Counted from the stretch's first letter, positions 47,969 to 57,022 are shown. The stretch is DNA of 64,000 nt from an uncultured Psychrobacter sp. (GCF_947495825.1 NZ_CANMAH010000008.1:62001-126000); one strand, 5' to 3'. The notes: generated from the sequence alone by a model not told the origin. A program made the numbers and translations.

Positions 47969-48907
47969 ATGAAAGATGAAAAACTGCAAAAAGCACTCGC
48001 CCGTATGGGACTTGGCTCACGTCGTCAGATGGAAGAAGTCATCAAATCAGGGCGAGTAACTGTCAATAATGGACCCGCAACGATTGGTGATCGCGTCGAG
48101 CAAGGTGATGAGATTCGCGTTGATGGTCGCCAAATTAAATATACAGCCGAAAACGAGAAGCGTCGCCGAGTGATTGCTTATTATAAGCCTGAAGGTGAAG
48201 TTTGCTCTGCCAAAGACCCAGAAGGTCGACCAACGGTTTTTGAACGTTTACCAAAGCTGACTCACGATCGCTGGGTGATGGTTGGACGCCTCGATATCAA
48301 TTCAACTGGGTTGTTACTGTTTACCAATGATGGTGAGATGGCACATCGCTTGATGCATCCATCTAACGAAGTGACTCGCGAATATGCGGTTCGTGTACTG
48401 GGTGAAGTGACCTCTGATATCGCGCGCAACTTGACCGCTGGTATCATGTTAGAAGACGGCATGGCACAGTTTGAAGATATTAAAGAAGGCGGCGGCGAAG
48501 GCGTCAATAAATGGTATCACGTCAAGCTAAAAGAAGGGCGCAACCGTGAAGTACGTCGTCTGTTTGAGTCGCAAGGTCTCAAAGTCAGTCGTCTACTACG
48601 CACCCGCTACGGTACGATTTCACTACCAAAAGAGTTACGTACTGGACGCTTTTTAGAGCTCGATAAAAAAGATATCAACACGTTAACGGACCTAGTAAGT
48701 TTACGTCCACGTTATGGTACTGGTTTGCATGGCGCCGCTAAAGAAAAGCAAGAGCGCATTAAGAGTAAGCCACTAAAAGCGCGTCGTAGTGATAATCGCA
48801 ATGACAGTCGCGGTAATAGCACAAAAGCTAAGAGCAGTGCTAGCCCAGCAAGCCGTGGTACGCGTAATAATCGAGAGCGTAGTAACAACAATAGCAATAA
48901 ACGTTAA
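47969..48907 (+). CDS. rluB: 23S rRNA pseudouridine(2605) synthase
   Basis: A 312-residue pseudouridine synthase of the RsuA/RluB family. An S4 RNA-binding domain (about 1-60, LARMGLGSRRQMEE) precedes the catalytic domain with the Asp in GRLDINSTGLLLFTNDG, and an Arg/Ser/Asn-rich basic tail of about 70 residues ends the protein. The second of two nearby ATGs is chosen because AAGGA lies 7 bases before it but directly abuts the first. It is normally a neighbour of scpB. Confidence 0.93.
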   Translation: MKDEKLQKALARMGLGSRRQMEEVIKSGRVTVNNGPATIGDRVEQGDEIRVDGRQIKYTAENEKRRRVIAYYKPEGEVCSAKDPEGRPTVFERLPKLTHDRWVMVGRLDINSTGLLLFTNDGEMAHRLMHPSNEVTREYAVRVLGEVTSDIARNLTAGIMLEDGMAQFEDIKEGGGEGVNKWYHVKLKEGRNREVRRLFESQGLKVSRLLRTRYGTISLPKELRTGRFLELDKKDINTLTDLVSLRPRYGTGLHGAAKEKQERIKSKPLKARRSDNRNDSRGNSTKAKSSASPASRGTRNNRERSNNNSNKR

Positions 48908-48995
48908 TTTAAATATTGTTCGAAGCTTTGTTTAATACAGCTTGTATCAATAAGTATTTGATCAATAAAACTTTGAAAATTTAGCGTGAAACAGC

Positions 48996-49037
48996 AAAAA
49001 GCTGCCAATGAATCATAATCATTGGCAGCTTTTTTTG
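48996..49037. terminator. Bidirectional terminator after rluB
   Basis: AAAAAGCTGCCAATGA and TCATTGGCAGCTTTTT form a perfect 16-base stem with a short loop, followed by seven T on the plus strand and five T on the minus strand. It serves rluB and the convergent hypothetical gene. Confidence 0.85.
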
Positions 49038-49071
49038 TACATCTTCTGCGATAACATTACTAAAGCAAAAG

Positions 49072-49629
49072 TTAGCTATCATGACTATCGATATAGTTTT
49101 TCATGACTTGTAACTCTTGCAAGTGCTGCGTCTGCATTTGCGCTAATAGCTCATCTAAGCGCTGTTCAATATTATTCAATACTTGCTGCAATAATTCATC
49201 GGCTTCTATGTTTTTTTGATTATCCATCTGCTTGGCATTTGTACGAACGCTTGCTAGATGATAACGACTGGCCAGCATTTCAGGTAAGCGAGTATGCAGC
49301 ATCTTGTCCACTACAAACTGCGGCTCGGTTGGCGCAGACGTTTTATTATGAGTTTGGAGCGCTTTTTGATAGTCATAATAGCTACTTACTTTTTCATCAA
49401 TACGTTGCAACTGACGTAACTGATGATCTGGCAAAACCTGCAAGTGTTTTTTATTCAAATTTAGCTGTCGCCAATTCATCGTAGATAACGACAATGGTGC
49501 ATTATAATCATGATATTTGAGCACGCCTGGTGTAATGCCAACCGCTTTATGAAATGCTTGCCAGCCTTTTTTACCCAAATAAATAGTAGTAATCGTGGTC
49601 GCAATGCCAACACCTATTAAAACACTCAT
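49072..49629 (-). CDS. Hypothetical membrane-anchored protein, paralogue trio member A
   Basis: A 185-residue protein with one N-terminal hydrophobic segment (about 2-19) and a helical remainder. It shares a core with the next two genes upstream: an Ile-Asp-x-Lys helix, F-V-V-D-K-M, then L-P-E-x5-Y-x-L, then an Ala/Leu helix ending IEQRLDELLAQ and a final KNYI. No known domain is recognised. The short N-terminal helix would leave most of the protein on one side of the inner membrane. Confidence 0.65.
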   Translation of the reverse strand: MSVLIGVGIATTITTIYLGKKGWQAFHKAVGITPGVLKYHDYNAPLSLSTMNWRQLNLNKKHLQVLPDHQLRQLQRIDEKVSSYYDYQKALQTHNKTSAPTEPQFVVDKMLHTRLPEMLASRYHLASVRTNAKQMDNQKNIEADELLQQVLNNIEQRLDELLAQMQTQHLQELQVMKNYIDSHDS

Positions 49630-49795
49630 ATACGCTTACTCTTTATGATCTTCTACTATACTCACCTTGCCTTTGTAGTTTAGTACCTCAGTGCTTATAT
49701 AGTAGCTATAAAATAGATACGTTGTATTTTTACGCAGTACTAGGATATATCACTCCTTTTATATTGAACCAATTATGCTTGCACTCGTTATACTT

Positions 49796-50407
49796 TCACT
49801 GGCTTTGATTTTTGCTATCGCTAGCATCGTTATCATCGTTTACCTGTAAGCTCTGAGTATTAGAGACAGGGCCATCAAAACGCTGCTGCAAATAACGATT
49901 GGTTGCAAGTAGCTTTTGACCATCTTGGTGATATGAGGCATTGAGCAAATCATCAAACTGTGTATTGATAGTGCTCAGCACCTCAAGCAGCGCTTCTTTA
50001 CCAGTGACATTGGAATGCTTGATTTTGGTGGTATCAGCGCGACCCTCATCCAAGTCATGCAAGCGGCGATAATCAGCTACCGCTTCTGGAATATGCTTGT
50101 CCATCAAATTTTGGATCATGACATAGGTCTCTGTGACCATATCTGTGTCATCGATTTTGCCATCATTATTGGTATCCCCATAGATAGCACGCAGTTTTTC
50201 GCCTTTTTGATTAATCTGAGCAAGCGCTGTCTTGACGTCAATAGGCAAGCTTTTTTCGGGGATATAACCCAGTTGCGGCATTGCTTCATATTCTAGCATT
50301 TTAGGGGCGGTTACTTTTTTGATGCCACGATACCCCAAATATAATCCTGCTGCTGGTAGCAACCCATACAAAACAAACATCACTAACATTGCAGTTACTT
50401 GGGTCAT
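49796..50407 (-). CDS. Hypothetical membrane-anchored protein with EF-hand-like loop, trio member B
   Basis: A 203-residue protein with an N-terminal membrane segment (about 5-26) and the same core as its two neighbours (MDKHIPEAVADYRRL, LLEVLSTINTQFDDLL, NRYLQQR). Between the first and second core helices is D78-T-N80-N-D82-G-K-I-D86-D-T-D89, a good match to an EF-hand calcium loop except that position 12 is Asp instead of Glu. GAGGAC precedes the ATG. Function unknown. Confidence 0.7.
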   Translation of the reverse strand: MTQVTAMLVMFVLYGLLPAAGLYLGYRGIKKVTAPKMLEYEAMPQLGYIPEKSLPIDVKTALAQINQKGEKLRAIYGDTNNDGKIDDTDMVTETYVMIQNLMDKHIPEAVADYRRLHDLDEGRADTTKIKHSNVTGKEALLEVLSTINTQFDDLLNASYHQDGQKLLATNRYLQQRFDGPVSNTQSLQVNDDNDASDSKNQSQ

Positions 50408-50460
50408 TAGATTGTCCTCGTCATTTGGCAGAATTATTTGGCAAACTCTTATTATTAAAC

Positions 50461-50490
50461 AAAAAAATAAGGCCGTATTAAAGCCTTATA
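50461..50490 (-). terminator. Terminator after trio member C
   Basis: On the minus strand ATAAGGC and GCCTTAT pair around a 9-base loop and are followed by a T-run. It lies 60 bases past the stop of the gene at 50549-51292 and just before the ribosome site of the next gene, so trio members B and C are probably separate transcripts. Confidence 0.65.
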
Positions 50491-50548
50491 TTGTTATGCA
50501 TTAAATACACTATATTTAATATTACTAACTTACTTTATGTTGGTAACG

Positions 50549-51292
50549 TCAGCTTTGGGTGCGGCTTTTCACATAACGATGCGTTGAAGCAAGACGATCC
50601 ATAACGGTTTGATGCAACTCATCCAATAACTCATCAAGCTCGTAATCAATCTCCAAAAACAAATCTGTCAACATATCGCCTGCCGTCATTTTTCCTTGTA
50701 CCATATTGTTTTTGGTACGGTGCGGGCTAAAACGTTGAAGTTGCTCATAATGATACAATGCCTCTGGGATACTCTCAGACACCAGTTTATCGATGACAAA
50801 TTGACGTTCGTTGTGCTGCTGTTGTTGCTGCTCGTTGAGCTCACTACTCCACTCACGGTAGCGCTTAAGCTTACCATTGATTCGGTCTAGTATTGCAACA
50901 GCCTCAATGGGCATTGCATTTAGGGTGGCTTCATCGACCACATCAACAAGCTCGGTCATAATCGGACAGCTTCCATGTTTTAGATACCATAACGTATCTG
51001 GGTCAAAAGGAGGTCTATTCGCCGGGCGCATCTGGGATCGATTGGACAAATAACGATCCGTTAACGGCGTTGGCGTTTGAATGTCATTAACTTGTGCCAG
51101 CGCAGCACAGATACGATCTGCACGCTCAGGCGGGGTCAATATAGAATGCTCACTACTGCTTTGATCGCTGAGCTCAGTCGTATCTACCTCAGGGCTGCCC
51201 GCTGTCTGTTGGACATTTTGTGCCGCGAGTGTTGGCAAGTCATCTTGAGCTTGGCCAAATGATTGTAGCATTCTTGTCAGACTTACGACCAT
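50549..51292 (-). CDS. Hypothetical protein, trio member C
   Basis: A 247-residue protein. The first 100 residues are Gln/Ser/Thr/Asp-rich and probably disordered; no membrane segment is seen, unlike its two relatives. From about residue 130 the shared core follows: MPIEAVAILDRINGKLKRY, FVIDKLVSESIPEALYHYEQL, LTDLFLEIDYELDELLDEL and HRYVKSR. Function unknown. Confidence 0.65.
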   Translation of the reverse strand: MVVSLTRMLQSFGQAQDDLPTLAAQNVQQTAGSPEVDTTELSDQSSSEHSILTPPERADRICAALAQVNDIQTPTPLTDRYLSNRSQMRPANRPPFDPDTLWYLKHGSCPIMTELVDVVDEATLNAMPIEAVAILDRINGKLKRYREWSSELNEQQQQQHNERQFVIDKLVSESIPEALYHYEQLQRFSPHRTKNNMVQGKMTAGDMLTDLFLEIDYELDELLDELHQTVMDRLASTHRYVKSRTQS

Positions 51293-51428
51293 GACGTACT
51301 GTGCCCCTCATTCCTTGCAGTCAGATTGTGTTTATCTTGTATTGCATAGATTAAATCAATAGCGTATCTTAACAGCTTTTTAGAGCGCTGCCAGTACGCA
51401 AAATGTCAACATTCCTACACCTCAAAAC

Positions 51429-52049
51429 ATGAATCACTATCATATTATGAATGCTCCCGATTATATCTCTGGCTTCTTACTTGGTTTATCACTCATTATA
51501 GCCATCGGTTCACAAAATGCTTTTGTCTTAAAGCAAGGCCTCAAACGCGAACATATATTTTTCGTCTGCCTGTTTTGTGCTCTCAGTGATGCAATCTTAA
51601 TATCTGCTGGCGTTGGCGGTTTTGGTACAGTTACAGCACGCTATCCACAAGTGGTCAATATTGCCAAAGTCGCTGGTGTCATCTTTTTGTTAGGTTACGG
51701 GTTACAAAGCTTATATGCCAGTGTGCGCGTATCACATGCTCTTGATGTTGATGGACAGGTGGTCACCAGTCTAAAAAAGGCGCTCCTTCTCTGTTTTGGC
51801 TTTACGTGGCTTAATCCACACGTCTACCTAGATACATTGGTGCTAGTTGGAATGGTTTCAACAGGAGCAAGCAGTAAAGTTGTCTTTGCAGCTGGGGCGG
51901 TCAGCGCCTCGTTCTTTTTCTTTTTTGCGCTAGGCTATGGTGCACGCTTACTCAGACCCTTATTTGCCAAACCAAAAGCGTGGAATATACTAGATGCTTT
52001 AGTCGGCATACTGATGCTGTACTTGGCATGGCATTTATATCAAAGTTAA
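51429..52049 (+). CDS. argO: Amino-acid exporter, LysE/ArgO family
   Basis: A 206-residue membrane protein with six apparent segments. GSQNAFVLKQGLKREH near the N-terminus and TWLNPHVYLDTLVLVG in the middle match ArgO/LysE closely. These proteins export basic amino acids (arginine, lysine) and protect against their excess. A second Met 18 bases in is an alternative start. No regulator of the LysG/ArgP type is adjacent. Confidence 0.88.
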   Translation: MNHYHIMNAPDYISGFLLGLSLIIAIGSQNAFVLKQGLKREHIFFVCLFCALSDAILISAGVGGFGTVTARYPQVVNIAKVAGVIFLLGYGLQSLYASVRVSHALDVDGQVVTSLKKALLLCFGFTWLNPHVYLDTLVLVGMVSTGASSKVVFAAGAVSASFFFFFALGYGARLLRPLFAKPKAWNILDALVGILMLYLAWHLYQS

Positions 52050-52091
52050 AACAATGGGCAAACCCAACTATAAATAAAGGCTGCAAAAACG

Positions 52092-52126
52092 AAAAAACCA
52101 AACACGTTCATTGAACATGCTTGGTT
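52092..52126 (-). terminator. Terminator of the flavin monooxygenase gene
   Basis: On the minus strand AACCAAGCATGTTCA pairs with TGAACGTGTTTGGTT (two G-T wobbles) and is followed by a run of six T. It lies 30 bases past the monooxygenase stop and converges with argO. Confidence 0.75.
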
Positions 52127-52155
52127 AACAATGATAATGATTTATAATTTACGGC

Positions 52156-53538
52156 TTATGATGCCTTTTTACGTTTTTTGGGCTTAACAAAGCTTAAGTT
52201 CAAAAAGTGCTCTAATGAGTCATCAAGAACATCCAACCAAGGCTCTGGCAATTCAGGTGCTAGTGTACCTGTCAAAGTAGAACGATAAGCCTTTTCTCTA
52301 AAGGTCATGATGCCTTCTTTTTTGTGCTCTTGCCATTCTTTTAGGATCTCACCTTGCTTTTCTACTGCAAACTCAGGATAGTCAGTCGCATCGGTTAAGT
52401 CGCGAATATATGCGGCTTGGAAATCGATAGAATCATCAACCGTGACGCATTTGGCATAGGTGTCCAGCCATTTTTGCTCGTCAGCCTCACGCGTTGCCAA
52501 ATCCGGCAGCGCCATCTCACCCATGATGACATCACGCGCATACCACGCTTGGGCGTCAAACATATTAAAGGTAAAGTACTGATCCTGCATTCCTAAATAG
52601 ATAAGCTTGGGGTTTGGCTGCCAAAAGATACCTTTATAAAGGTTGGCAGGGTACAAGCAGTTATGCGTTTGCAAACGCAGCTCATCCGGCAAGAATGGGA
52701 AATGGAACAAGTAGCCGGTACACATAATGATGGCGTCAAAGCTCTGGCTGGTACCATCTGCAAAATGCGCCACATCACCTTCAAAATGCGTCACTAACGG
52801 CACCTCTTTAATGCCGTCTGGCCAGTCGTACCCAAGCGCTTGCGTGCGATAGCTGATAGTGACTGATTTGGTGCCATACTTATAGCACTGCGTGCCAATA
52901 TCTTCAGCAGAATAGCTACTGCCAATCAGTAAGATATCTTCGTCTTTAAACTCTAATGCATCGCGAAAATCATGAGCATGCAAGATACGACCTGGGAAAG
53001 TCTCTAAACCTGTAAAATACGGCATATTTGGCGTTGAAAAATGACCCGTCGCAACCACGACATAGTCAAACTCTTCAACTTCTTGTTCATTGGTTTTATG
53101 GTTCATCACCGTCACGGTGAATTTTTGCGTGTCATCGTCAAAAGCCACCCAACGTACTGGGCATTCAAAGCGAATATACTTTTGAATATCTTGCTTATCA
53201 ATACGGCCCATAATGTAGTCTTTTAGGACTTCACGTGGAGGATATGAGGGGATAGGCTCACCAAAGTGCTCATCAAAAGAGTAATCCGCAAACTCCAAGC
53301 ACTCTTTTGGACCATTTGACCATAGATAGCGGTACATACTGCCGTGGACGGGCTCACCATTTCTGTCTAGACCTGTGCGCCAGCTATAATTCCACATACC
53401 GCCAATAGCGTTTTGTTTTTCATAACAAACTATTTCAGGTAAGTCTTTTACACCTGCTAAGCGCGCCGCTTCAAAGGCACGTAGCTGTGCTAAACCACTT
53501 GGACCTGCTCCTAAAATAGCAATTCTGTTCTTACTCAA
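52156..53538 (-). CDS. tmm: Flavin-containing monooxygenase, trimethylamine monooxygenase-like
   Basis: A 460-residue FMO. The FAD motif GAGPSG, the FMO fingerprint FPGRILHAHDF and the NADPH motif GSSYSAED are all present. The long stretches around MYRYLWSNGPKECLEFADY and MFDAQAWYARDVIMG match my memory of bacterial Tmm from Methylophaga and marine bacteria, which oxidises trimethylamine to its N-oxide. No ATG fits the start: two TTG codons lie at 53544 and 53538, and AGGAG is well spaced only for the second. The gene is alone, without TMAO demethylase genes. Confidence 0.82.
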   Translation of the reverse strand: MSKNRIAILGAGPSGLAQLRAFEAARLAGVKDLPEIVCYEKQNAIGGMWNYSWRTGLDRNGEPVHGSMYRYLWSNGPKECLEFADYSFDEHFGEPIPSYPPREVLKDYIMGRIDKQDIQKYIRFECPVRWVAFDDDTQKFTVTVMNHKTNEQEVEEFDYVVVATGHFSTPNMPYFTGLETFPGRILHAHDFRDALEFKDEDILLIGSSYSAEDIGTQCYKYGTKSVTISYRTQALGYDWPDGIKEVPLVTHFEGDVAHFADGTSQSFDAIIMCTGYLFHFPFLPDELRLQTHNCLYPANLYKGIFWQPNPKLIYLGMQDQYFTFNMFDAQAWYARDVIMGEMALPDLATREADEQKWLDTYAKCVTVDDSIDFQAAYIRDLTDATDYPEFAVEKQGEILKEWQEHKKEGIMTFREKAYRSTLTGTLAPELPEPWLDVLDDSLEHFLNLSFVKPKKRKKAS

Positions 53539-53768
53539 GATCAACTCCTGTCAAAAATAGTGGACAATTACTATAACACATAATTATCAATGGTGTTTAG
53601 GAGCACTGCTAGTTGGTTATTAGTGAGCAACTAGAACGTAAGTTAAGGCGTCCTTAAACAAGACAAAACGTCTACTATTTTTAGTGCAAAAGTATATAGT
53701 TACGCTGGCTTTTGAGTAAAAGCAAAAGGTGAGATGACTGTAGCGTTACGACTGAACACTCAAACGTT

Positions 53769-54410
53769 CTATATTAAATCTGGGAACAGCGTACGTAGGC
53801 CGCTAACAATAATTTCAATAGAAACCGCTGCAAGCAACATACCCATGATTCGGCTCATGATGTTAAGCCCAGTATCACCTAACAAACGACTGATACGCCC
53901 TGCTGCCATGAGTGCCAAATAACAGAACAGACTGATCAAAAAGCCTGCAATAAGCACCGCTGAGACACGTAAGATACCTGAAATTTGTGAAGAATAAATA
54001 ATGACTGTTGAGATACCACCAGGGCCAATCATCATCGGAATGGCAAGTGGTACGACAGCTGAGGCAGTACTCGGCGGAGCGCTTTGTACATGATCGACAT
54101 CGAAGTTTTCTTGATCAGGCTTTACTGGGTTACCGTCACCATTCATCATATTAAGGGAAATTAAAAAGACTAATATGCCACCTGCCAGCTGAAACGAACC
54201 AATAGAGATACCAAGCAACTTAAGCAAGGTCTCCCCTGCCACAGTAAAAAAACTAATAGTAATAAAAATGGTCAAACAAGCAATGCGTGCCACTTTACGT
54301 CGATTGATCATCGAGTAGCCGCGAGTTAAGTCTAAAAATAATGTCAGCGCACTAAAGGGGTTAATCAATACCACAAAAGCTAAGATAATTTTGATGATTT
54401 CAGTATTCAC
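53769..54410 (-). CDS. MarC family integral membrane protein
   Basis: A 213-residue protein with six hydrophobic segments of the MarC/UPF0056 family. INPFSALTLFLDLT near the N-terminus and VPLAIPMMIGPGGISTVI in the middle are the two family signatures, which look like an internal repeat. The function of MarC proteins is not established; a drug-resistance role has been withdrawn for the E. coli protein. It stands alone. Confidence 0.88.
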   Translation of the reverse strand: MNTEIIKIILAFVVLINPFSALTLFLDLTRGYSMINRRKVARIACLTIFITISFFTVAGETLLKLLGISIGSFQLAGGILVFLISLNMMNGDGNPVKPDQENFDVDHVQSAPPSTASAVVPLAIPMMIGPGGISTVIIYSSQISGILRVSAVLIAGFLISLFCYLALMAAGRISRLLGDTGLNIMSRIMGMLLAAVSIEIIVSGLRTLFPDLI

Positions 54411-54637
54411 TGAGCGCTCGCTTGTTTATCGATAAAAATCAGGCAAAAGATAAGGCCATCGTGCGAGTGCTACGATGACCCAATAGGCAATTAGCAATGA
54501 TATTGTAGCATAGGCAGATAACCTAATTAAATCATTACCTTCGCATAACTTTTTTGATTGAGACTATCGAAGAAAACACCTGTGTAAACCTGCGGCTAAC
54601 ACACCTATTTTATCTATAGATGACAACGTTTTGTATA

Positions 54638-55498
54638 CTAAGCACTAAAATCTAGTCCAATATCGAGCGCGGTGGTACTGTGCGTCAGGTAGCCCATGGC
54701 GATGAAATCCACCCCTGCCTGGGCGACCGCTTGCACCGTCTCAGGGGTAATACCTCCTGAGGCTTCTGTCTTAGCGCGGCCTTGGCACATAGCCACCGCT
54801 TGCGCCAAAATATCAGGCGTCATATTGTCTAGTAATACCAAGCTTGCACCGGCATCAAGCGCCTGCGATAACTGCGCTAAGGTGTCGACCTCTACCTCAA
54901 TTGGAATCAGATGGCCGGCAAAGTCTTGCGCTTGCTTGATGGCAGTTGCGATATCGCCTGCAATCGCAATATGATTGTCTTTGATCAAAATCGCATCGTC
55001 TAGCCCCAAGCGATGGTTGCGCCCGCCGCCGCAGCGTACAGCGTATTTTTGTACTGTCCGTAAGCCAGGGATGGTCTTACGTGTACAGGTGATTTGCGCA
55101 GGGTATGCAGCCACACTATCGACGATCTGCCGTGTCGCGGTCGCAATACCGCTCAGATGCGTCATAAAATTAAGTGCGGTACGCTCAGCAGTGAGCAAAC
55201 GACGCGCATTACCGCGCACGGTCGCCAGCACTGTCCCCGCCTCAACCCTTTCACCATCAGCGATCTGAGCGTCAAAACCAATCTGCGTATCGACCATATC
55301 AAAGGCCAGTCGCGCCAAATCCATACCGCAGATAACGCCAGCCTGACGCGCTTTAATCTGTAGCTGCGCTTGCATATCGGCTGGGATGGTTGCTTGTGAG
55401 GTGACATCGCCACGCCTGCCCAGATCCTCTGTGAGAGCAGCCTTTACTAATGGGCGTAGCAACACCTCATTTAATGCTGGTTCTTGTTTGCCTGTCAT
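54638..55498 (-). CDS. nadC: Nicotinate-nucleotide diphosphorylase (carboxylating)
   Basis: A 286-residue quinolinate phosphoribosyltransferase that makes nicotinate mononucleotide from quinolinate and PRPP with loss of CO2. The conserved TRKTIPGLRTVQKYAV, GGGRNHRLGL and IKDNH segments form the active site, and EVEVDTL and SGGI follow. AAGGATAACCG precedes the ATG. A probable NrtR operator lies about 100 bases upstream. It shares the region with nrtR and nadAB. Confidence 0.96.
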   Translation of the reverse strand: MTGKQEPALNEVLLRPLVKAALTEDLGRRGDVTSQATIPADMQAQLQIKARQAGVICGMDLARLAFDMVDTQIGFDAQIADGERVEAGTVLATVRGNARRLLTAERTALNFMTHLSGIATATRQIVDSVAAYPAQITCTRKTIPGLRTVQKYAVRCGGGRNHRLGLDDAILIKDNHIAIAGDIATAIKQAQDFAGHLIPIEVEVDTLAQLSQALDAGASLVLLDNMTPDILAQAVAMCQGRAKTEASGGITPETVQAVAQAGVDFIAMGYLTHSTTALDIGLDFSA

Positions 55499-55598
55499 CG
55501 GTTATCCTTATCATCGTTGCGCATTTGCCTAATAAATATGTCATCGCCAGTGATAGCACCACAAATAGCAATAATATCATTGGCATCACGATCATTTA

Positions 55599-55619
55599 TT
55601 AGACTCAAAATGAGCATAA
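55599..55619 (-). promoter_or_regulatory. Probable NrtR operator upstream of nadC
   Basis: The right arm TGAGCATAA is identical to that of the perfect palindrome before nadA, the AAA centre is the same, and the left arm TTAGACTCA differs from TTATGCTCA at two positions. It lies about 100 bases before the nadC ATG and after the nrtR stop. Confidence 0.65.
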
Positions 55620-55665
55620 ATATAGCGTAAAGCACCCCGCCCTGCAATAAAATAATGTCATTTAA

Positions 55666-56730
55666 TTATTTGCGTTTGGGCAGTTTGCTATCCATAAGCA
55701 GACTTTGTAACTCGATATCGTGCCGAAAACAATATAGCTTGGCGGGCCGGCCGCGCTGAGCGCTACTGCTCTCTCCTGTTTCCATCACTAGGTTTTGTGC
55801 CTCCAGCAGGCGGCGAAAGTTTTGCTTATGCAGGCGCATACCTGATAATGCCTCTACGCTTTGTTGTAACTGCGATAAAGTAAAAACATCGGGCATCAAA
55901 CCAAAAATCAGCGGTCGATACTCTATCTTGGCTCGTAATCTAGAGATAGCGGTGGCAATCACGCGACGATGATCGTAATACATCGGCTCACCTATTAGCT
56001 GCGACCAGTTTTTGGGCAGCTCGGTAGATACATTAGATAGGTAGCTTGGCGGATAGCTTGGCGCTTCAGGTATCAACCCTGCTTCATAAAGCATCTCATA
56101 GCGCAGCAATACATGCTCGGCGACCCATTCTCTATTTTCTGGCAGCTGCTCCCGACTGGCCGCGCTGGCACCCAAGCTTGGGGTTTGTTGGCTTGTCGCA
56201 TATGCTTCATCGACGCCCCAACACAGCTCAATACGCTGACGTCGCCGCTGCTGAGTGATAGCGTCATCTGCCTCCTCTGCCCATGCCAATAGCGCTGGCA
56301 CAATAAATGAGGTAATGATACTTGGCGCGCCATCTAAGTGGTTTTCCCACGGAAAGTAATCATACCAATCTCGCCATAGCGCTTGACTTGGCAGCTTTGG
56401 CGTCTGCGTCTCTTGCACCAGCCCTAGATAGCTGACATATACTAAAGCATGACCATCAACGTTGCGTCTATTGGTATCGACAAAGGTATAAAGCTGCTCT
56501 AAATACCCAAGTGGCTGCTGCGTCTGCTCCTCCACCCACTGGCGCACCCCTGCTTGCAACGAGCGATGCAGCGGCATCAGTGGCCCATTGGGCAATAGCT
56601 TGCCCTGATCGACCGTTAGGACACGGGCGGTATGCTCGGTAATTGCAACGAGTACGGCAACCACTTCAGTGGTGCCACTACCTTGCTGATGCGCATGTGA
56701 ATAAGACAACGTCATAAGTGTATTTATCAT
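55666..56730 (-). CDS. nrtR: NrtR-type regulator of NAD metabolism
   Basis: About 354 residues. The N-terminal half (about 15-180) is a Nudix-like domain: EVVAVLVAITEH, a region with TRNRRNVDGHALVYVSYLGLV-like sequence, but no intact Nudix box GX5EX7REUXEEXGU, as in NrtR, where it senses ADP-ribose. The C-terminal part (about 225-345) has a winged helix with YRPLIFGLMPDVFTLSQLQ and the RGRPAKLY motif typical of NrtR. It lies between nadC and nadAB, both with matching palindromes. The start is uncertain: ATG at 56730 is too close to its GAGG, and ATG at 56715 has it too far. NrtR normally represses NAD genes. Confidence 0.87.
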   Translation of the reverse strand: MINTLMTLSYSHAHQQGSGTTEVVAVLVAITEHTARVLTVDQGKLLPNGPLMPLHRSLQAGVRQWVEEQTQQPLGYLEQLYTFVDTNRRNVDGHALVYVSYLGLVQETQTPKLPSQALWRDWYDYFPWENHLDGAPSIITSFIVPALLAWAEEADDAITQQRRRQRIELCWGVDEAYATSQQTPSLGASAASREQLPENREWVAEHVLLRYEMLYEAGLIPEAPSYPPSYLSNVSTELPKNWSQLIGEPMYYDHRRVIATAISRLRAKIEYRPLIFGLMPDVFTLSQLQQSVEALSGMRLHKQNFRRLLEAQNLVMETGESSSAQRGRPAKLYCFRHDIELQSLLMDSKLPKRK

Positions 56731-56751
56731 CCTCAGTAGAAAATTAAACGT

Positions 56752-56785
56752 AGTACAAAAACAAGCTGAGTACAAAAACAAACTC
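56752..56785. repeat. 17-base tandem duplication before nrtR
   Basis: AGTACAAAAACAAGCTG at 56752-56768 is followed directly by AGTACAAAAACAAACTC. The junctions also form an inverted pair CTGAGT/ACTCAG. It lies 22 bases upstream of the nrtR start and may be part of its control region. Confidence 0.5.
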
Positions 56786-56950
56786 AGTATACAATCAAAA
56801 CAGCCATGCTAAAGCAGTCGTTAGCACCGTTTATCTGCATAATATTACCCTCCTAGTATAGCTCGAATCTAAGACGATCACAGTCTGTCGCTGTAACATC
56901 AGCCAAGCGTCACGCCTTAATATAGTTAATGTACTTTAAACAGGTACAGC

Positions 56951-57022
56951 GCTACTGGTATTCATTTTCCTTGCGTGCTGTGCCTACGCCGCCAGAGGCT
57001 GCACAAAATAAATACCAGTAGC
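56951..57022. repeat. Palindromic intergenic element
   Basis: GCTACTGGTATTCATTT at the left pairs with AAATAAATACCAGTAGC at the right with one mismatch, enclosing about 38 bases that can pair partly with each other (GTGC...GCAC). The element is 72 bases and GC-richer in the middle. It looks like a REP-type or MITE-type repeat; whether it recurs elsewhere cannot be seen from one window. Confidence 0.6.

Noticed and set aside
48712..48897. Leucine/arginine-rich reading frame opposite the end of rluB
   Set aside because: It is the antisense reading of the low-complexity basic tail of rluB, with no ribosome site.
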